From Planctomycetaceae bacterium (lineage in GTDB: Bacteria; Planctomycetota; UBA1135; GCA-002686595), in NCBI GenBank assembly GCA_011525785.1, contig WYBT01000026.1, forward strand, positions 310,001 to 374,000: a DNA stretch of 64,000 nt, in the 5' to 3' direction. A program made the position numbers and the translations under genes. The notes beneath the pieces are model-generated. The model was not told the origin of the DNA and ran no database searches. It was given only the letters and a program-made list of their open reading frames with translations. Below, piece after piece: positions 32,551-42,329 of the stretch (position 1 is its first letter; every line of letters begins with the position of its first letter).

Positions 32551-35126
32551 CTCCGGTCCTGGGGCGCGCGGCGTCGGTGCAACCACCACGCCGCCGCCGC
32601 GAGCACGGAGAGCGCGAGCGCCGCGATCCTCAGCAGGGTCGCGGCGTTCGCCGCTTTCTGTGGCTCGTGCGGCTCGAAGAGTTCGGCGCCGCCGAAGCCG
32701 TGCAGGCCCAGGCCAGCCCAGGCCAACGGATCGCTCTCGCTCGGGGCCGCGGCCAGCGCGCGGCGCGCGGCGAGCAGTGCGTGCGACGGTCGGCCCTGCT
32801 CGCGCAAGCTCGTGTGGAACGCTCGAGCGAAGCGCGTGGCGACGTCGCGCTCGACATCGACGCGCGCGGCCAGCACGCAGTCCGCGCCGGCCAGCACGAA
32901 CGCGCCCACCAGATGGCCCGCGGCATCGTCGCCCAGGCGCAGCGGTCCGCGCGCGGCGCCGCAGGCGAGCAGTTCGACCAGCGGAGGCGCGCGCAGGCGC
33001 TCGACATCTGCACACCACACCACGCCGTCTTCGCTCTGCTCGCACGGACTCAGCACGAGCGCGCTGGGCCGCTCGCCGTCGCCGCGGCGCGCGCTGTCGA
33101 ACACGCCGTGTGCGAGCACCACCAGCGCCCGCGCCGCGTGCGCGTCGGCCAGCGCGGCGAGGCTCGCGTGCTCTCGCTCGAACCAGCGCACGCGCTCGTC
33201 GCTGAAGCCCGCCTGCAGGCGCGCGCGTTCGGCGTCGCTCAGCTCGAGTTCGCGCGCCTTGGGGTAGCGCTCGCGAGCGTCCTCGCTCAGCCGCGGATCC
33301 GCCACCAGCGCCAGTTCGAGTTCGCCCTCCAGCGTGCGTGTGCGCGAGCGTCGCGCGAGCGCCACGGCGATCGGCAGTGAGGGCGCTTCGACCAGCGGCA
33401 CACGCAACCCCAGCGGAGCGCCGTCGTCGAGCACCGCCAGCGCCAGCGGCAAGTCGCCCGCGAGGTCTGCGCCGACCGCGAGGCACTCGCTCCAGCCGAG
33501 GATCTTCGCGCGCTGCGAGGGCGAGAGCAGCGCGGCGGCGAGTTCGGCGGCCGCGCGCCGCAGCTCGCTGTCCTCTACCTGCGCCAGCGAGTTCGAACGG
33601 ATGCCCTTCTCGAGCGCCGCGGCGGCGCACTGCGAGATCGCACTCGCAAGCCGCACCAACGCATCGTGCCCCGGGGCCTGGTGGTGCTCGATCCCGGCCG
33701 TGTCCAGCGTGAACACGTGGCTGCGGTTGTTGCTCGGCACGATCCACAGCACGCCGCGGCCGTCGCGGCACAGCTCCTCGCGCACCTGCGCGGCGTTGGC
33801 CTTCGCCTCGAGCGCGCGAGCCAGCGAGCCGGCGCTCTGCGCTTCGAGCAGCGGCTCGAGCGCACGCTCGAGGCCCGCCTGCGAACCGTCCAAGACCAGG
33901 CACACGCGCACCCACTCGGAATAGGGCGCGCGGCGCGAGCCGTAGTGCCACAGCCCCACGCCTCCCGGCCGCCGCTCCATCGAGCGCCACTCCTCGACGT
34001 TGGCGTCGAGCGCGCGTCTGAGCTCTTCGCGCAGCGCTTCGAGTTGCTCACGCGGCGCGGCGGTCTCGAGGGCGAGCGCCGTGGCGAGCGCTGTGGTGCG
34101 CGCGCGCAGCTCCACGGGCAGCGTGCGACCTTCGAAGTGCGCCAGCTCCTCGGCCGCGAGCTCCCAACGCCGCTCCAAGAGCGCCAGATCCGCGAGCGAG
34201 GCGTGCGCGGCGTCGGCGTCCGTCGATGCGATTTCCGCGCTCGCCAGCGCGGCGCGCAGCACCTGTTCCGCGGGTTCGGCGCGCCCGCCTTCGTCGCGGC
34301 GCATCTCGGTCAGGGCGATGCCGCGCTGCACGAGCAACTGCGCGCGCACAGTGCTGGTCGCGTCGGCCAGCGCCTCGTCGCTCGTCAACGCCAGCACCCG
34401 CGCGTGCTGCGCTGCGGCGAGCGCGGCGTTGGTGATCGTCACCCGGTGCACCGAGCGGGGGTCGGCGTCGAGTGTCGTCAGATCGATCGCCCGCTCCAAC
34501 GCGTTCAAGCGCTCGAAGGCGAGCTCGATCAGCCCCAACTCCACCTCGAGCTGCGCGCGCTGCGAGGTGCAGTAGGTGAGCAGCGAGTTGCGAAGGCCGC
34601 CAGCTTCAAGCGCCTGCGCGATGGAGTGGGCCAGCGCGATGTCGTCGAGAGCCTGCCCCAATGCGCCGCGCGCTTTCGCGCAGTCCGCGGCGATCATCGT
34701 CAGCACCGTGCGGGCCGCGCTTCCGGCGCGGCCGGGCGCGAGCGCGCGACGCACGAGTTGCTCGGCCTCAGCGCGGGCTTGCGGAGTGCTCCGATCCGTG
34801 AGCGAGTAGGCGAGATCGATGACCAGCCCATCGACCTGTTCATGCTCGCGCTCGTCACGCGCTGCGCTCCGCGCGGTCTCGAGCAGCGTGCGACGCTCCT
34901 CGATGCTCGTCTCCGGCGCCAGAAAACGCGCCGTGGCCTCTGCGAGCGCTGGATTGGGATCAGCCTGCGGCTGCGACTCTTGCGCTTGCGCCGCGCTCAG
35001 CGCGCCGGGAGCGGCTGGAGCACCCACTTCGAGGCCTCGGGCGTCGAGCGCGCCGGCGAGCAGAGCAGCACTCGCCACTCGAAGCTGCCAGCGGCCTGCG
35101 CGACGCGTGAAGCTTCGAACTCCCAT
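32544..35126 (-). CDS. CHAT-domain (caspase-like) protease with TPR-like N-terminal region
   Basis: 860 residues from the ATG at 35126. That start overlaps the anti-sigma gene by 130 bases; a GTG at 35078 (residue 17) is an alternative. The first 45 residues look like an export signal (basic stretch, then ASAALLAGAL, then AAQAQ). Residues about 60-480 are helical and repetitive, TPR-like. The C-terminal CHAT domain has both catalytic signatures: VVLAHGVFDSA (His673) and VELLACGAARGPL (Cys722), then HLVGAFVLAGADCVLAARV. A membrane helix (LLRIAALALSVLAAAAWWL) ends the protein with a basic cytoplasmic tail. CHAT proteins are caspase-fold peptidases. It is encoded after sigma and anti-sigma genes, so its target may be the anti-sigma factor. 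Confidence 0.88.
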   Translation of the reverse strand: MGVRSFTRRAGRWQLRVASAALLAGALDARGLEVGAPAAPGALSAAQAQESQPQADPNPALAEATARFLAPETSIEERRTLLETARSAARDEREHEQVDGLVIDLAYSLTDRSTPQARAEAEQLVRRALAPGRAGSAARTVLTMIAADCAKARGALGQALDDIALAHSIAQALEAGGLRNSLLTYCTSQRAQLEVELGLIELAFERLNALERAIDLTTLDADPRSVHRVTITNAALAAAQHARVLALTSDEALADATSTVRAQLLVQRGIALTEMRRDEGGRAEPAEQVLRAALASAEIASTDADAAHASLADLALLERRWELAAEELAHFEGRTLPVELRARTTALATALALETAAPREQLEALREELRRALDANVEEWRSMERRPGGVGLWHYGSRRAPYSEWVRVCLVLDGSQAGLERALEPLLEAQSAGSLARALEAKANAAQVREELCRDGRGVLWIVPSNNRSHVFTLDTAGIEHHQAPGHDALVRLASAISQCAAAALEKGIRSNSLAQVEDSELRRAAAELAAALLSPSQRAKILGWSECLAVGADLAGDLPLALAVLDDGAPLGLRVPLVEAPSLPIAVALARRSRTRTLEGELELALVADPRLSEDARERYPKARELELSDAERARLQAGFSDERVRWFEREHASLAALADAHAARALVVLAHGVFDSARRGDGERPSALVLSPCEQSEDGVVWCADVERLRAPPLVELLACGAARGPLRLGDDAAGHLVGAFVLAGADCVLAARVDVERDVATRFARAFHTSLREQGRPSHALLAARRALAAAPSESDPLAWAGLGLHGFGGAELFEPHEPQKAANAATLLRIAALALSVLAAAAWWLHRRRAPQDRSQ

Positions 35127-35701
35127 CGAGGTTCGAAGAGCATATCGCTGGCGAACTCGTGAGGGCGTCCCTGCGCGTCGCGGTAGCGGACTTCCACCTT
35201 GTGCGTTTCGTCGCCCAGTGCGTCGGCTTGCCAGATGCAGACCACGCGTTGCGCGTCCACGACGGCGACCTGCCCGCGGATGCGCGTGCTGCCCAAGTGC
35301 TCGTCGCCGCGCGGCGTGGGCGTCGATCGCGAGAGGAAGTAGCCCGCTGCGAACACCGCGAGCAACGCCGCGAGCGCAGCGACCCACGCGAGCGGGCGAG
35401 GCCCGGAGCGGGTGCGTCCGGGGCCGGCGCCAGCACTGCCCGGACTGGACACTCCGGCCCAGCGCCGCACGCGTTCGAGCTCGTCGGGATGCGGCGGCAG
35501 CGCCTGGGCGGCGCGCAGGTCCTCGCGCATTTCCGCGCCCAGGCTGTCCAGCGCGCGCTGCGCCTGGGCGATCTCGCTGCGGCGCTCCGCACACCTCGGA
35601 CAGCGTTCGAGCGCGGCCAGCAAGCGCGCGGGAATGCGCTCGCGTTCGTTCAACGCGAAGGCCTCGATCCAGGCCTCGTGTTCAGGGTCGTGGGGATTCA
35701 T
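34997..35701 (-). CDS. Membrane anti-sigma-factor-like protein with CxxC motif
   Basis: 234 residues from the ATG at 35701, overlapping the sigma-factor stop by 4 bases. The N-terminal 40 residues carry RCPRCAERR (Cys34, Cys37), reminiscent of zinc-binding anti-sigma domains, although the preceding His of the HxxxCxxC motif is absent. One membrane helix lies at about 104-123 (PLAWVAALAALLAVFAAGYF). The C-terminal 105 residues are predicted extracytoplasmic and beta-rich. Such proteins hold an ECF sigma factor at the membrane until a signal releases it. The direct coupling to the sigma gene makes the role likely. Its end is overlapped by the CHAT gene start. Confidence 0.82.
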   Translation of the reverse strand: MNPHDPEHEAWIEAFALNERERIPARLLAALERCPRCAERRSEIAQAQRALDSLGAEMREDLRAAQALPPHPDELERVRRWAGVSSPGSAGAGPGRTRSGPRPLAWVAALAALLAVFAAGYFLSRSTPTPRGDEHLGSTRIRGQVAVVDAQRVVCIWQADALGDETHKVEVRYRDAQGRPHEFASDMLFEPRWEFEASRVAQAAGSFEWRVLLCSPARSTPEASKWVLQPLPAR

Positions 35702-36255
35702 GGCTGGGTTCCGAGCGAGCGGCGGCGGAGCAGCGCGGCAAGGCGCTCCATCCCCCGGTAGTAACGGCTCTTGGCGGTGCTGGTCGGCACGCCGACAGTG
35801 CGCGCGGCCTGTTCGAGGCTCTGCGAGTGGTAGTGGTGCAGCACGATGATGCGCGCGTCCTCGGCGGCGACTTGCGCCAGCGCCGCGCGCACGCGTTCGA
35901 GTTCGTCCTGGTGCGGCGACTCCTCGCCGCCGTCGGGCTGCTGGTCGTTCAGCTCGACGCCCTGCGCCCGCCGCTGCTTGCGCCGGAGCGCGTTCATGAG
36001 TTCGTAGCGCGCGACGCCGTAGAACCAGGTTTCGAGCGTCGACTCGCCGTTGAACGTGTCGAGCTTGCGCCACAGCTTGGAAACCGATTCCTGGCACACG
36101 TCTTCGACCTCGTGGTCGTCGAGCGGCCAGCCCAATCGGACGTTGATGGCCATCAGAAGGCGCGGAACGACGCGCATGCGCCCCAGCAGGGCCTCGACGG
36201 ACTCGGGGCGGCCGCTGAGCGCAGCCTGGACGAGCTCGAGGTCGCTCTCACGCAT
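35698..36255 (-). CDS. ECF-type RNA polymerase sigma factor
   Basis: 185 residues from the ATG at 36255; the frame continues upstream to 36444, but the Cys-rich upstream translation shows no sigma similarity. Region 2: VEDVCQESVSKLWRKLDTF, TLETWFYGVARYELMNAL. Region 4: AEDARIIVLHHYHSQSLEQA and VPTSTAKSRYYRGMERLAAL. It overlaps the anti-sigma gene by 4 bases (ATGA), so the two are made together. It is the first gene of a sigma/anti-sigma/CHAT operon. No promoter is clear upstream; a run of seven G lies at 36257-36263 just before the start. Confidence 0.9.
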   Translation of the reverse strand: MRESDLELVQAALSGRPESVEALLGRMRVVPRLLMAINVRLGWPLDDHEVEDVCQESVSKLWRKLDTFNGESTLETWFYGVARYELMNALRRKQRRAQGVELNDQQPDGGEESPHQDELERVRAALAQVAAEDARIIVLHHYHSQSLEQAARTVGVPTSTAKSRYYRGMERLAALLRRRSLGTQP

Positions 36256-36526
36256 AGGGGGGGCAGGCGTGCGCCCGGCCGCGGCTGGGACCGATGCGCA
36301 ACGCCCGCTGCGGAGCATAGCGGCCTGCGGAGCGCGGGCCACGGCTCGCCAGCGCTGCTCGGGGCAGCGGGCGCACAGGCAGTCGGAGTCCGCCGTGCGC
36401 AGGCAGGCGCTCGCCAGGCTGCAGAGCGAATGGGGGATCGACACGGAGAGTTCTTGCGGAACACGGCGTACACGTCGCGAGCCCCGCTTCCGGTCGATGC
36501 CAAGTTCGTGAGATCCGCGCGCGGCT

Positions 36527-37660
36527 TCAGTAGCCCGCCAGTTCCACGTACCCGCGCTCGTCGACGCGTCGTCCGCCGACGCTGCCTTGCACGCGCACGG
36601 CGCCTTCCCAGTAGCGCACGGACAAGTTGAGCTCCTGGTCGGCGATCAGCGGGGTGACTTCGAGCTCGAGCTCCCGCGCCGGCACGCGCACCCGCCAGCG
36701 CGCGGGGTAGCGAACGGCGCTGCGCGGGCTGGTCCAGGTGTCGAGCACTTCGATGCTGAACTCCGAGCGCGCGAGCGGCTGCGCCTGGCCGCGCGCATCG
36801 ATCCACGTGCCGCTGGAGTGCTCGTCGCTCTGGCCGTCGCGTCGGCGCATCGAGTACAGCATCAGCTCGCCCGCCGCGCCCAGCCGCAGCGCGAACCAGT
36901 CCCAGCCGACCTGCTCGGCGTCGAGCGCGCTGGTGGACCATTCGCGGTCGAACCAGGCGCGCCCGCTGACCTCGATGCTGCGGCCGTCGAGCTCGATCGT
37001 CCCGCGCGCTTCGAGGCGCGGCAACGAGTAGTAGTACGAAGCCGCGCCGTCGGCCGCGCCCTTGCGCGACAGACCGCGTTCGCCGTTGAGCACCGGAGCG
37101 GTGAGGCTCGAGAGCGTCAGCGCGAGCGCGACTTCGCCCTCGCGCGCCTCCAGACGCAGCTCGCCGCCGCGCTCGAGCGATCCGCTGGCGCTCCAGTCGC
37201 GGTTCCACACGCGCCACTGCGGTTCGAGCGTCGCGCCGGCCAGCTCCAACGCGCCGCGCTCGAAGCGCTCGAACTCGCGCAACTCGCCGCGCGCCACGTC
37301 GCTCACCGCGAAGTGCGCCATGTACACGTCGCGCGCGCTCCACTTCGAAGGCGACGGCGGCGGCTCGAAGCGCGTGGCGCGTCGGAAGAAGGTGAGCTGG
37401 CAGCCGAACTCCTCGCCGCTCGCGGCGCGCAGGTTGGCGGTGAAGTACCACCACTCGGTCTGGAACGCGGGCTGCGGACCGTGGTCGCGCGGGAACTCGA
37501 ACTCGCGCGGCTCGCGGGCGCGCTCGAAGCGCTCGTCGGCGGGCGCGGACATGGCCTCCGAGACGCTGATCGAGGCCGGCGGCAGCGAGTTCTCGCGCTC
37601 GCAGCTCCAAAGAATGGCGCACGCGAGCAGCGCGGCCGCGATGGGGGAACGGCGCGTCAT
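36527..37660 (-). CDS. CrtC/AttH-like lipocalin-fold lipoprotein
   Basis: 377 residues from the ATG at 37660, which overlaps the permease stop by 1 base (TGATG). The N-terminus is a lipoprotein signal (IAAALLACAILWSCERE) with Cys20 as lipid site. The body matches the CrtC/AttH family: FQTEWWYFTANLRAASGEEF, YMAHFAVSDVARGE, GRAWFDREWSTSAL, VGWDWFALRLGAAGELMLY. AttH-like proteins accompany ABC exporters of the AttEFG type; carotenoid hydratases share the fold. The neighbouring permease and ATPase make an AttEFGH-like transport module much more likely than carotenoid synthesis. Confidence 0.88.
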   Translation of the reverse strand: MTRRSPIAAALLACAILWSCERENSLPPASISVSEAMSAPADERFERAREPREFEFPRDHGPQPAFQTEWWYFTANLRAASGEEFGCQLTFFRRATRFEPPPSPSKWSARDVYMAHFAVSDVARGELREFERFERGALELAGATLEPQWRVWNRDWSASGSLERGGELRLEAREGEVALALTLSSLTAPVLNGERGLSRKGAADGAASYYYSLPRLEARGTIELDGRSIEVSGRAWFDREWSTSALDAEQVGWDWFALRLGAAGELMLYSMRRRDGQSDEHSSGTWIDARGQAQPLARSEFSIEVLDTWTSPRSAVRYPARWRVRVPARELELEVTPLIADQELNLSVRYWEGAVRVQGSVGGRRVDERGYVELAGY

Positions 37661-40169
37661 CAGTCCGACCTCAGCGCGCGGGCGGGCGGGATCCTGGCCA
37701 TGCGCAGCGCCGGCGCGATGCCGGCGAGGAGCGCGGCGAGCACTGAGATGGCGAGCGTCTCGGCGAACACGCGCGGCGGGAAGCTCAGCTCGAGCGACCA
37801 GCCGAAGGCGCGCTCGTTGATGACGCGCGTGAGCACCAGCGCGACCGCCAGGCCCAGCGGCAGTGCGATCGCGCCGGCGACCAGGCCCAACAGGCCGGTC
37901 TGCAGCAGCACGAGCTGCTTCACGCCGCGCGGCGCGAGTCCCAGTGCGCGCAAAACGCCGAACTCGCGCTCGCGCTCGAGCTCTAGCGCCAGCAGCGCAC
38001 ACAAGACGCCCAGGAACGCAACGCCGCCGGCGATCCAGCGCAGCACGTGCGTGACTTCGAAGGTCTGGTCGAAGACCTCGAGGCTGGCTTGCTCGAGCGT
38101 CGCGCGCGAGCGCACGAAGGCCTGCTCGCCGGGGGCGAGGCTCGCGCGCAGTTCGGCCGCCAGGCTCTCGCCGTCGACGCCCGGCCGCGCGAACAGGCCC
38201 AGGGACGAGATCGAGTCGTCGCCCCAGTGCTCGCGGTACGAGCGGCGCGGCAGGAAGAAGAAGCCCGCGTCGGTGGAGTAGTCGCGGAACACGGCCGCCA
38301 CTTCGAACGCGCGCGGACCGCTTGGCGAAGCGAGCTCGAGCGAGTCGCCGACTCCCAGCGCGGTGCGCGCCGCCAGCGGCTCGGACACGAACACCACGTC
38401 GCGGCGCTCGAACTGCTCCCAGGCGGCCGTGCGCTCGCCGGCGAGGAATTCGAGCGCGTCGTGTGCGCGCTCGTCGAAGTCGATGGCGACCGCGCGCAGC
38501 CACTGCTCGCGCGTGTCCTGGAGCTCGAGCGCGCGGTAGAGGTTGGCGCCGACCACGTTCGGAGCGCGCGTCAGGCGCTCGACCAGCGCGGGCGCGAGCT
38601 GCGTCTCGACGTTGATCGAACTCAGCGTCGGGGCCGAGACGTAGACGTCGGCGCGCAGCGTCGAGCTCAGCCAGCGCGTGACCGTGGCGCGGAAGCTCGC
38701 CACCATCACGCCCATGCCGGCGCTGGCCGAGAGCGCGATGGCGAGCGCCGCGATGGCCACGCCAGTGCGCGACAGACTCGCGGCGATGCCGCGCGCGGCC
38801 ATGCGGCCGAGGTTGCCGGCGAACAAGCCCACGGGAGCGGCGAGCGCGGCGCTGGCCCACAGCGTGAGCAGCGGGACGAACAGCGCGACACCGACCAGCA
38901 GCGTGAACAGCGCGCCCAGGCTCAGCACCAGCGGCGCGCCCTTCCAGGCGAACACGCCGAGCGCCGCGAGCACGAGCAACGCGCCCCAGGCGCACAGGCG
39001 CGGCGCGAGTGCGCTCCAACGCTGCTCGAGCGTCGCACGGCTCAGCGCGGCGCGCGGCGCGCTCGACAGGGCGTCGCGGGCAGGTGCCAGCGCCGCCAGC
39101 ACGGCGCCGCCGACTCCCAGAGCGAAGGCCTGCACCAAGATCGCGGGCTGCACGCTCAGCTCGCGCACCTGCACGGCGAAATAGAGGTCGTTGATCGTGC
39201 GCGTGACCAGCTCGACCAGCTCGCGCGCCAGCAGCAGCCCCAGGCCCACGCCCAGGGCCGAGCCGAGCGCGCCGACGGCCAGCGCCTCGACGCACACCAG
39301 GCGGAAGATCTCGCCGCGGGTCACGCCCAGCGTGCGCAACGCGCCCCACAGCGCGCGCCGCTGCACCACGGAGAAGGTCATCGTGTTGTAGACGAGGAAC
39401 ACGCCCACGAGCAGCGCGAGCAGGCTCATCGCGCGCAGGTTGATCTCGAAGGCGCGCGTCAGGCTCTTGCGGCTCTGCTCGCGTGACTGCGCGCTCTCCA
39501 GGCGCACTTCGGCGGGCAAGAGCGAGCGCACGCGCTCGAGCGAGCGCTCGTCGAGCACCAGGTCGACGCGCGAGAGCCGGCCGAGCTTGCCGGTGAGCTC
39601 CTGCGCCAGCGCGATGTCGAGCACGAGCAACTCGCCCAGCGCCGCGGACGACGCAGCATCGTCGCCTTCGAGCACGGCGGCGAGTTCGAGGGTCGAGAGC
39701 TGACTGCCGACGACGACTTCGAACCGTTGGCCCAGCTCGAGACCCAGCTCGCGCGCCGTCGAAGCCGCGAGCGCGGCCCCGCGTTCGGCGCTCGCCAGCG
39801 TGTTCGCAGCGCGCAGTCCGGACAGTTGCGGCCGCAACCGCGCCTCGGCGAAGCCGTCGACGCCGAGCAGCTCGAGCGGCTTGCGCTGCGAGCCGACCAG
39901 CACGCTCGCGCTGACCAGCGGCGCCATCGGCGGGGCGCCTGGCGCGCAGGCGAGCTCGACGTAGAGCCGCTCGTCGACGTCGCGCAGCACGTGCGTCGCG
40001 GCGCCGCGCAGCGCCTGGGAGGAGAGCTCGAACGCGCGCCGCGCGCTGATCGAAGCGGTGTCGATGCCGACCAGCACCGCCACGCCCAGCGCCACGCCCA
40101 GGATGGCCAGCGCCAGTTGCGCAGGGTGGCGCGCGAGGTAGCGCAGGCTCGCGCGAGAGAGCAGCGACG

Positions 40170-40173
<4 letters not shown>
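37660..40173 (-). CDS. FtsX-like ABC permease (AttFG-type, fused)
   Basis: 837 residues from a GTG at 40173 that overlaps the ATPase stop by 4 bases. An N-terminal helix (LAILGVALGVAVLVGIDTAS) and a large periplasmic domain are followed by FtsX-like helices. After a central hydrophobic region there is a second periplasmic domain and four more helices, ending LLAGIAPALRMARIPPARAL. This double-FtsX arrangement equals two permeases in one chain. Together with the ATPase and AttH-like lipoprotein it probably moves a lipid or lipoprotein cargo. Only one permease gene is present, consistent with a homodimer. Confidence 0.88.
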
Positions 40174-40883
<710 letters not shown>

Positions 40884-40987
40884 CCCGCGATCGTAGGGCT
40901 TGGGCGCGCGGTCTCCACGGTTGTACGGCGCCAGAGCGATCTGTCCCACGCCGCGATGCGCATCGGGCGCCCCGGGAGCAACTGCGG

Positions 40988-41100
40988 CGTGTGGTTTTTA
41001 GGCGCCCCAGCAAAAATTACCCCCCCCCGCCCCCCCACCGGCCAAGCGGCACACCCGGGGGGGGTGGTACTGTTTGCGCGGGCGCCGAACAACCAGACGG
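40988..41100. repeat. Imperfect inverted repeat with C9/C7 and G8 runs
   Basis: The left arm (40988-41028) and the reverse complement of the right arm (41057-41100) match at roughly 80% of about 43 positions. They share GGCGCC, GCAAA and the run of C against G. C runs lie at 41020-41028 (9) and 41030-41036 (7); the G run at 41057-41064 (8). It begins directly after the galK stop codon on the minus strand. It may be a terminator-like hairpin or a short miniature element; no target duplication or coding sequence is evident. Confidence 0.65.
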
Positions 41101-42324
41101 TCACCTCAGTTCGAAGGGCTCGACCCAGGCGCCGCGCGAGGGGCGCGCCACGAGCACGGGCTCGAACTCCAGCGCGCTCGCTCTCGAGGCGTAGTGGCGC
41201 CCCAGTCCCGCCAGCAGGCGCTCGAGCGACGTTTCCCGCGCAAACGCCACGATGCACCCGCCGAAACCAGCGCCCGTCAAGCGCGCGCCCAAGGCCCCGC
41301 TCGCGCGCGCGAGCTCGACCAAGGCGTCCAACTCCGGGCAGCTCACGCTGTAGTCGTCGCGCAGGCTGGCGTGCGACTCGTCCAGCGCTTCGCCGAAGCC
41401 CTCGGCGTCGGCGCACACCAGGCACTTGCGCGCCTGCTGCACGCGCGCGAACTCCGAGAGCTGGTGGCGCGCACGGGCGAGCAACTCGCCGGCGAGGACG
41501 CGCTCGGCGATCCAGGCCAGTTTCTCGGCTCCGTGGACTTCGAGCAGACCGCGGTAGCTGCGCGGCTCGCCCTGCAACTCGCCGCTCGCGAGCAGGAGCT
41601 CCAGCGCCGCCGCGCATTCGGCGCGCCGCTGGTTGTAGGCCTCGCGCGCAGCGCCCGATTTGTCGGCTTCGACCAGGCTGTGCGCGACCACGAAGCGCCA
41701 ATCGCCCGGGCAGGGCAGCGCCTCGGCGCGCAGCGGCGCGAAGTCGAGCTTCAGCGCGTGCCCGTCGCGTCCGAGCAGGCAGATCGCTTGATCCATGCCG
41801 CCGCTCTCGACGCCGACGTAGCGCTCGGCGCGGGCCATGCGCTCGGCGAAGTCGAGCGGCTCGAGCGCGACGCCGTTCACGGCGGCCAGCGCCAGTCCCG
41901 CGGCCACGACCAGCGCAGAGGACGACGAGAGTCCGGCCGAGCTCGGGAGGTCGCTGCTCACGAACAGATCGGCGCCGCGTTCGAGCCCGAATTCGCGGAC
42001 CAGCGCCTGCGCCGCGGCCTTGACGTAGTTGCACCAGTCGCCCTGCGGCGAGCGCGCGATCTCGGCCGAGAGCTCGAATTCGCGCGGCCCGAAGCGCGAC
42101 TTGGCGCTCGCGCAGCGCACGCGGCGGTCGTCCCGCGGCTGCGCGACGATCGACGTGCGCTGTCCCAGCGCCATGGGCAGCACCGGCAGATCGTTGTAGT
42201 CGACGTGCTCGCCGATCAGGTTCACCCGCCCCGGGGCGCGGGCGACGACGCCGGCGCGCAGCGCGCCGAAGTGCGCTTGGAAGCCCGCGCCCAGCGCGCT
42301 GAGGTCGGCGTCGCTCTCGGCCAC
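41101..42324 (-). CDS. galK: Galactokinase
   Basis: 407 residues from a GTG at 42324, five bases after the DUF1552 stop. GHMP-kinase motifs are complete: APGRVNLIGEHVDYN (Glu39, His40, sugar binding), LPSSAGLSSSSALVVAAGLA (ATP loop), ESGGMDQAICLLG (catalytic Asp) and GARLTGAGFGGCIVAF. Galactokinase phosphorylates galactose at C1 in the Leloir pathway. The length fits the family. No galT or galE is adjacent. A second, more divergent paralogue lies at 59023-60252. Confidence 0.9.
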   Translation of the reverse strand: MAESDADLSALGAGFQAHFGALRAGVVARAPGRVNLIGEHVDYNDLPVLPMALGQRTSIVAQPRDDRRVRCASAKSRFGPREFELSAEIARSPQGDWCNYVKAAAQALVREFGLERGADLFVSSDLPSSAGLSSSSALVVAAGLALAAVNGVALEPLDFAERMARAERYVGVESGGMDQAICLLGRDGHALKLDFAPLRAEALPCPGDWRFVVAHSLVEADKSGAAREAYNQRRAECAAALELLLASGELQGEPRSYRGLLEVHGAEKLAWIAERVLAGELLARARHQLSEFARVQQARKCLVCADAEGFGEALDESHASLRDDYSVSCPELDALVELARASGALGARLTGAGFGGCIVAFARETSLERLLAGLGRHYASRASALEFEPVLVARPSRGAWVEPFELR

Positions 42325-42329
42325 GGAGG

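Noticed and set aside
36256..36444. Cys-rich extension of the sigma factor upstream of 36255
   Set aside because: It contains CLCARC-like spacing by chance; sigma similarity starts at the ATG at 36255, and no ribosome site supports 36444.
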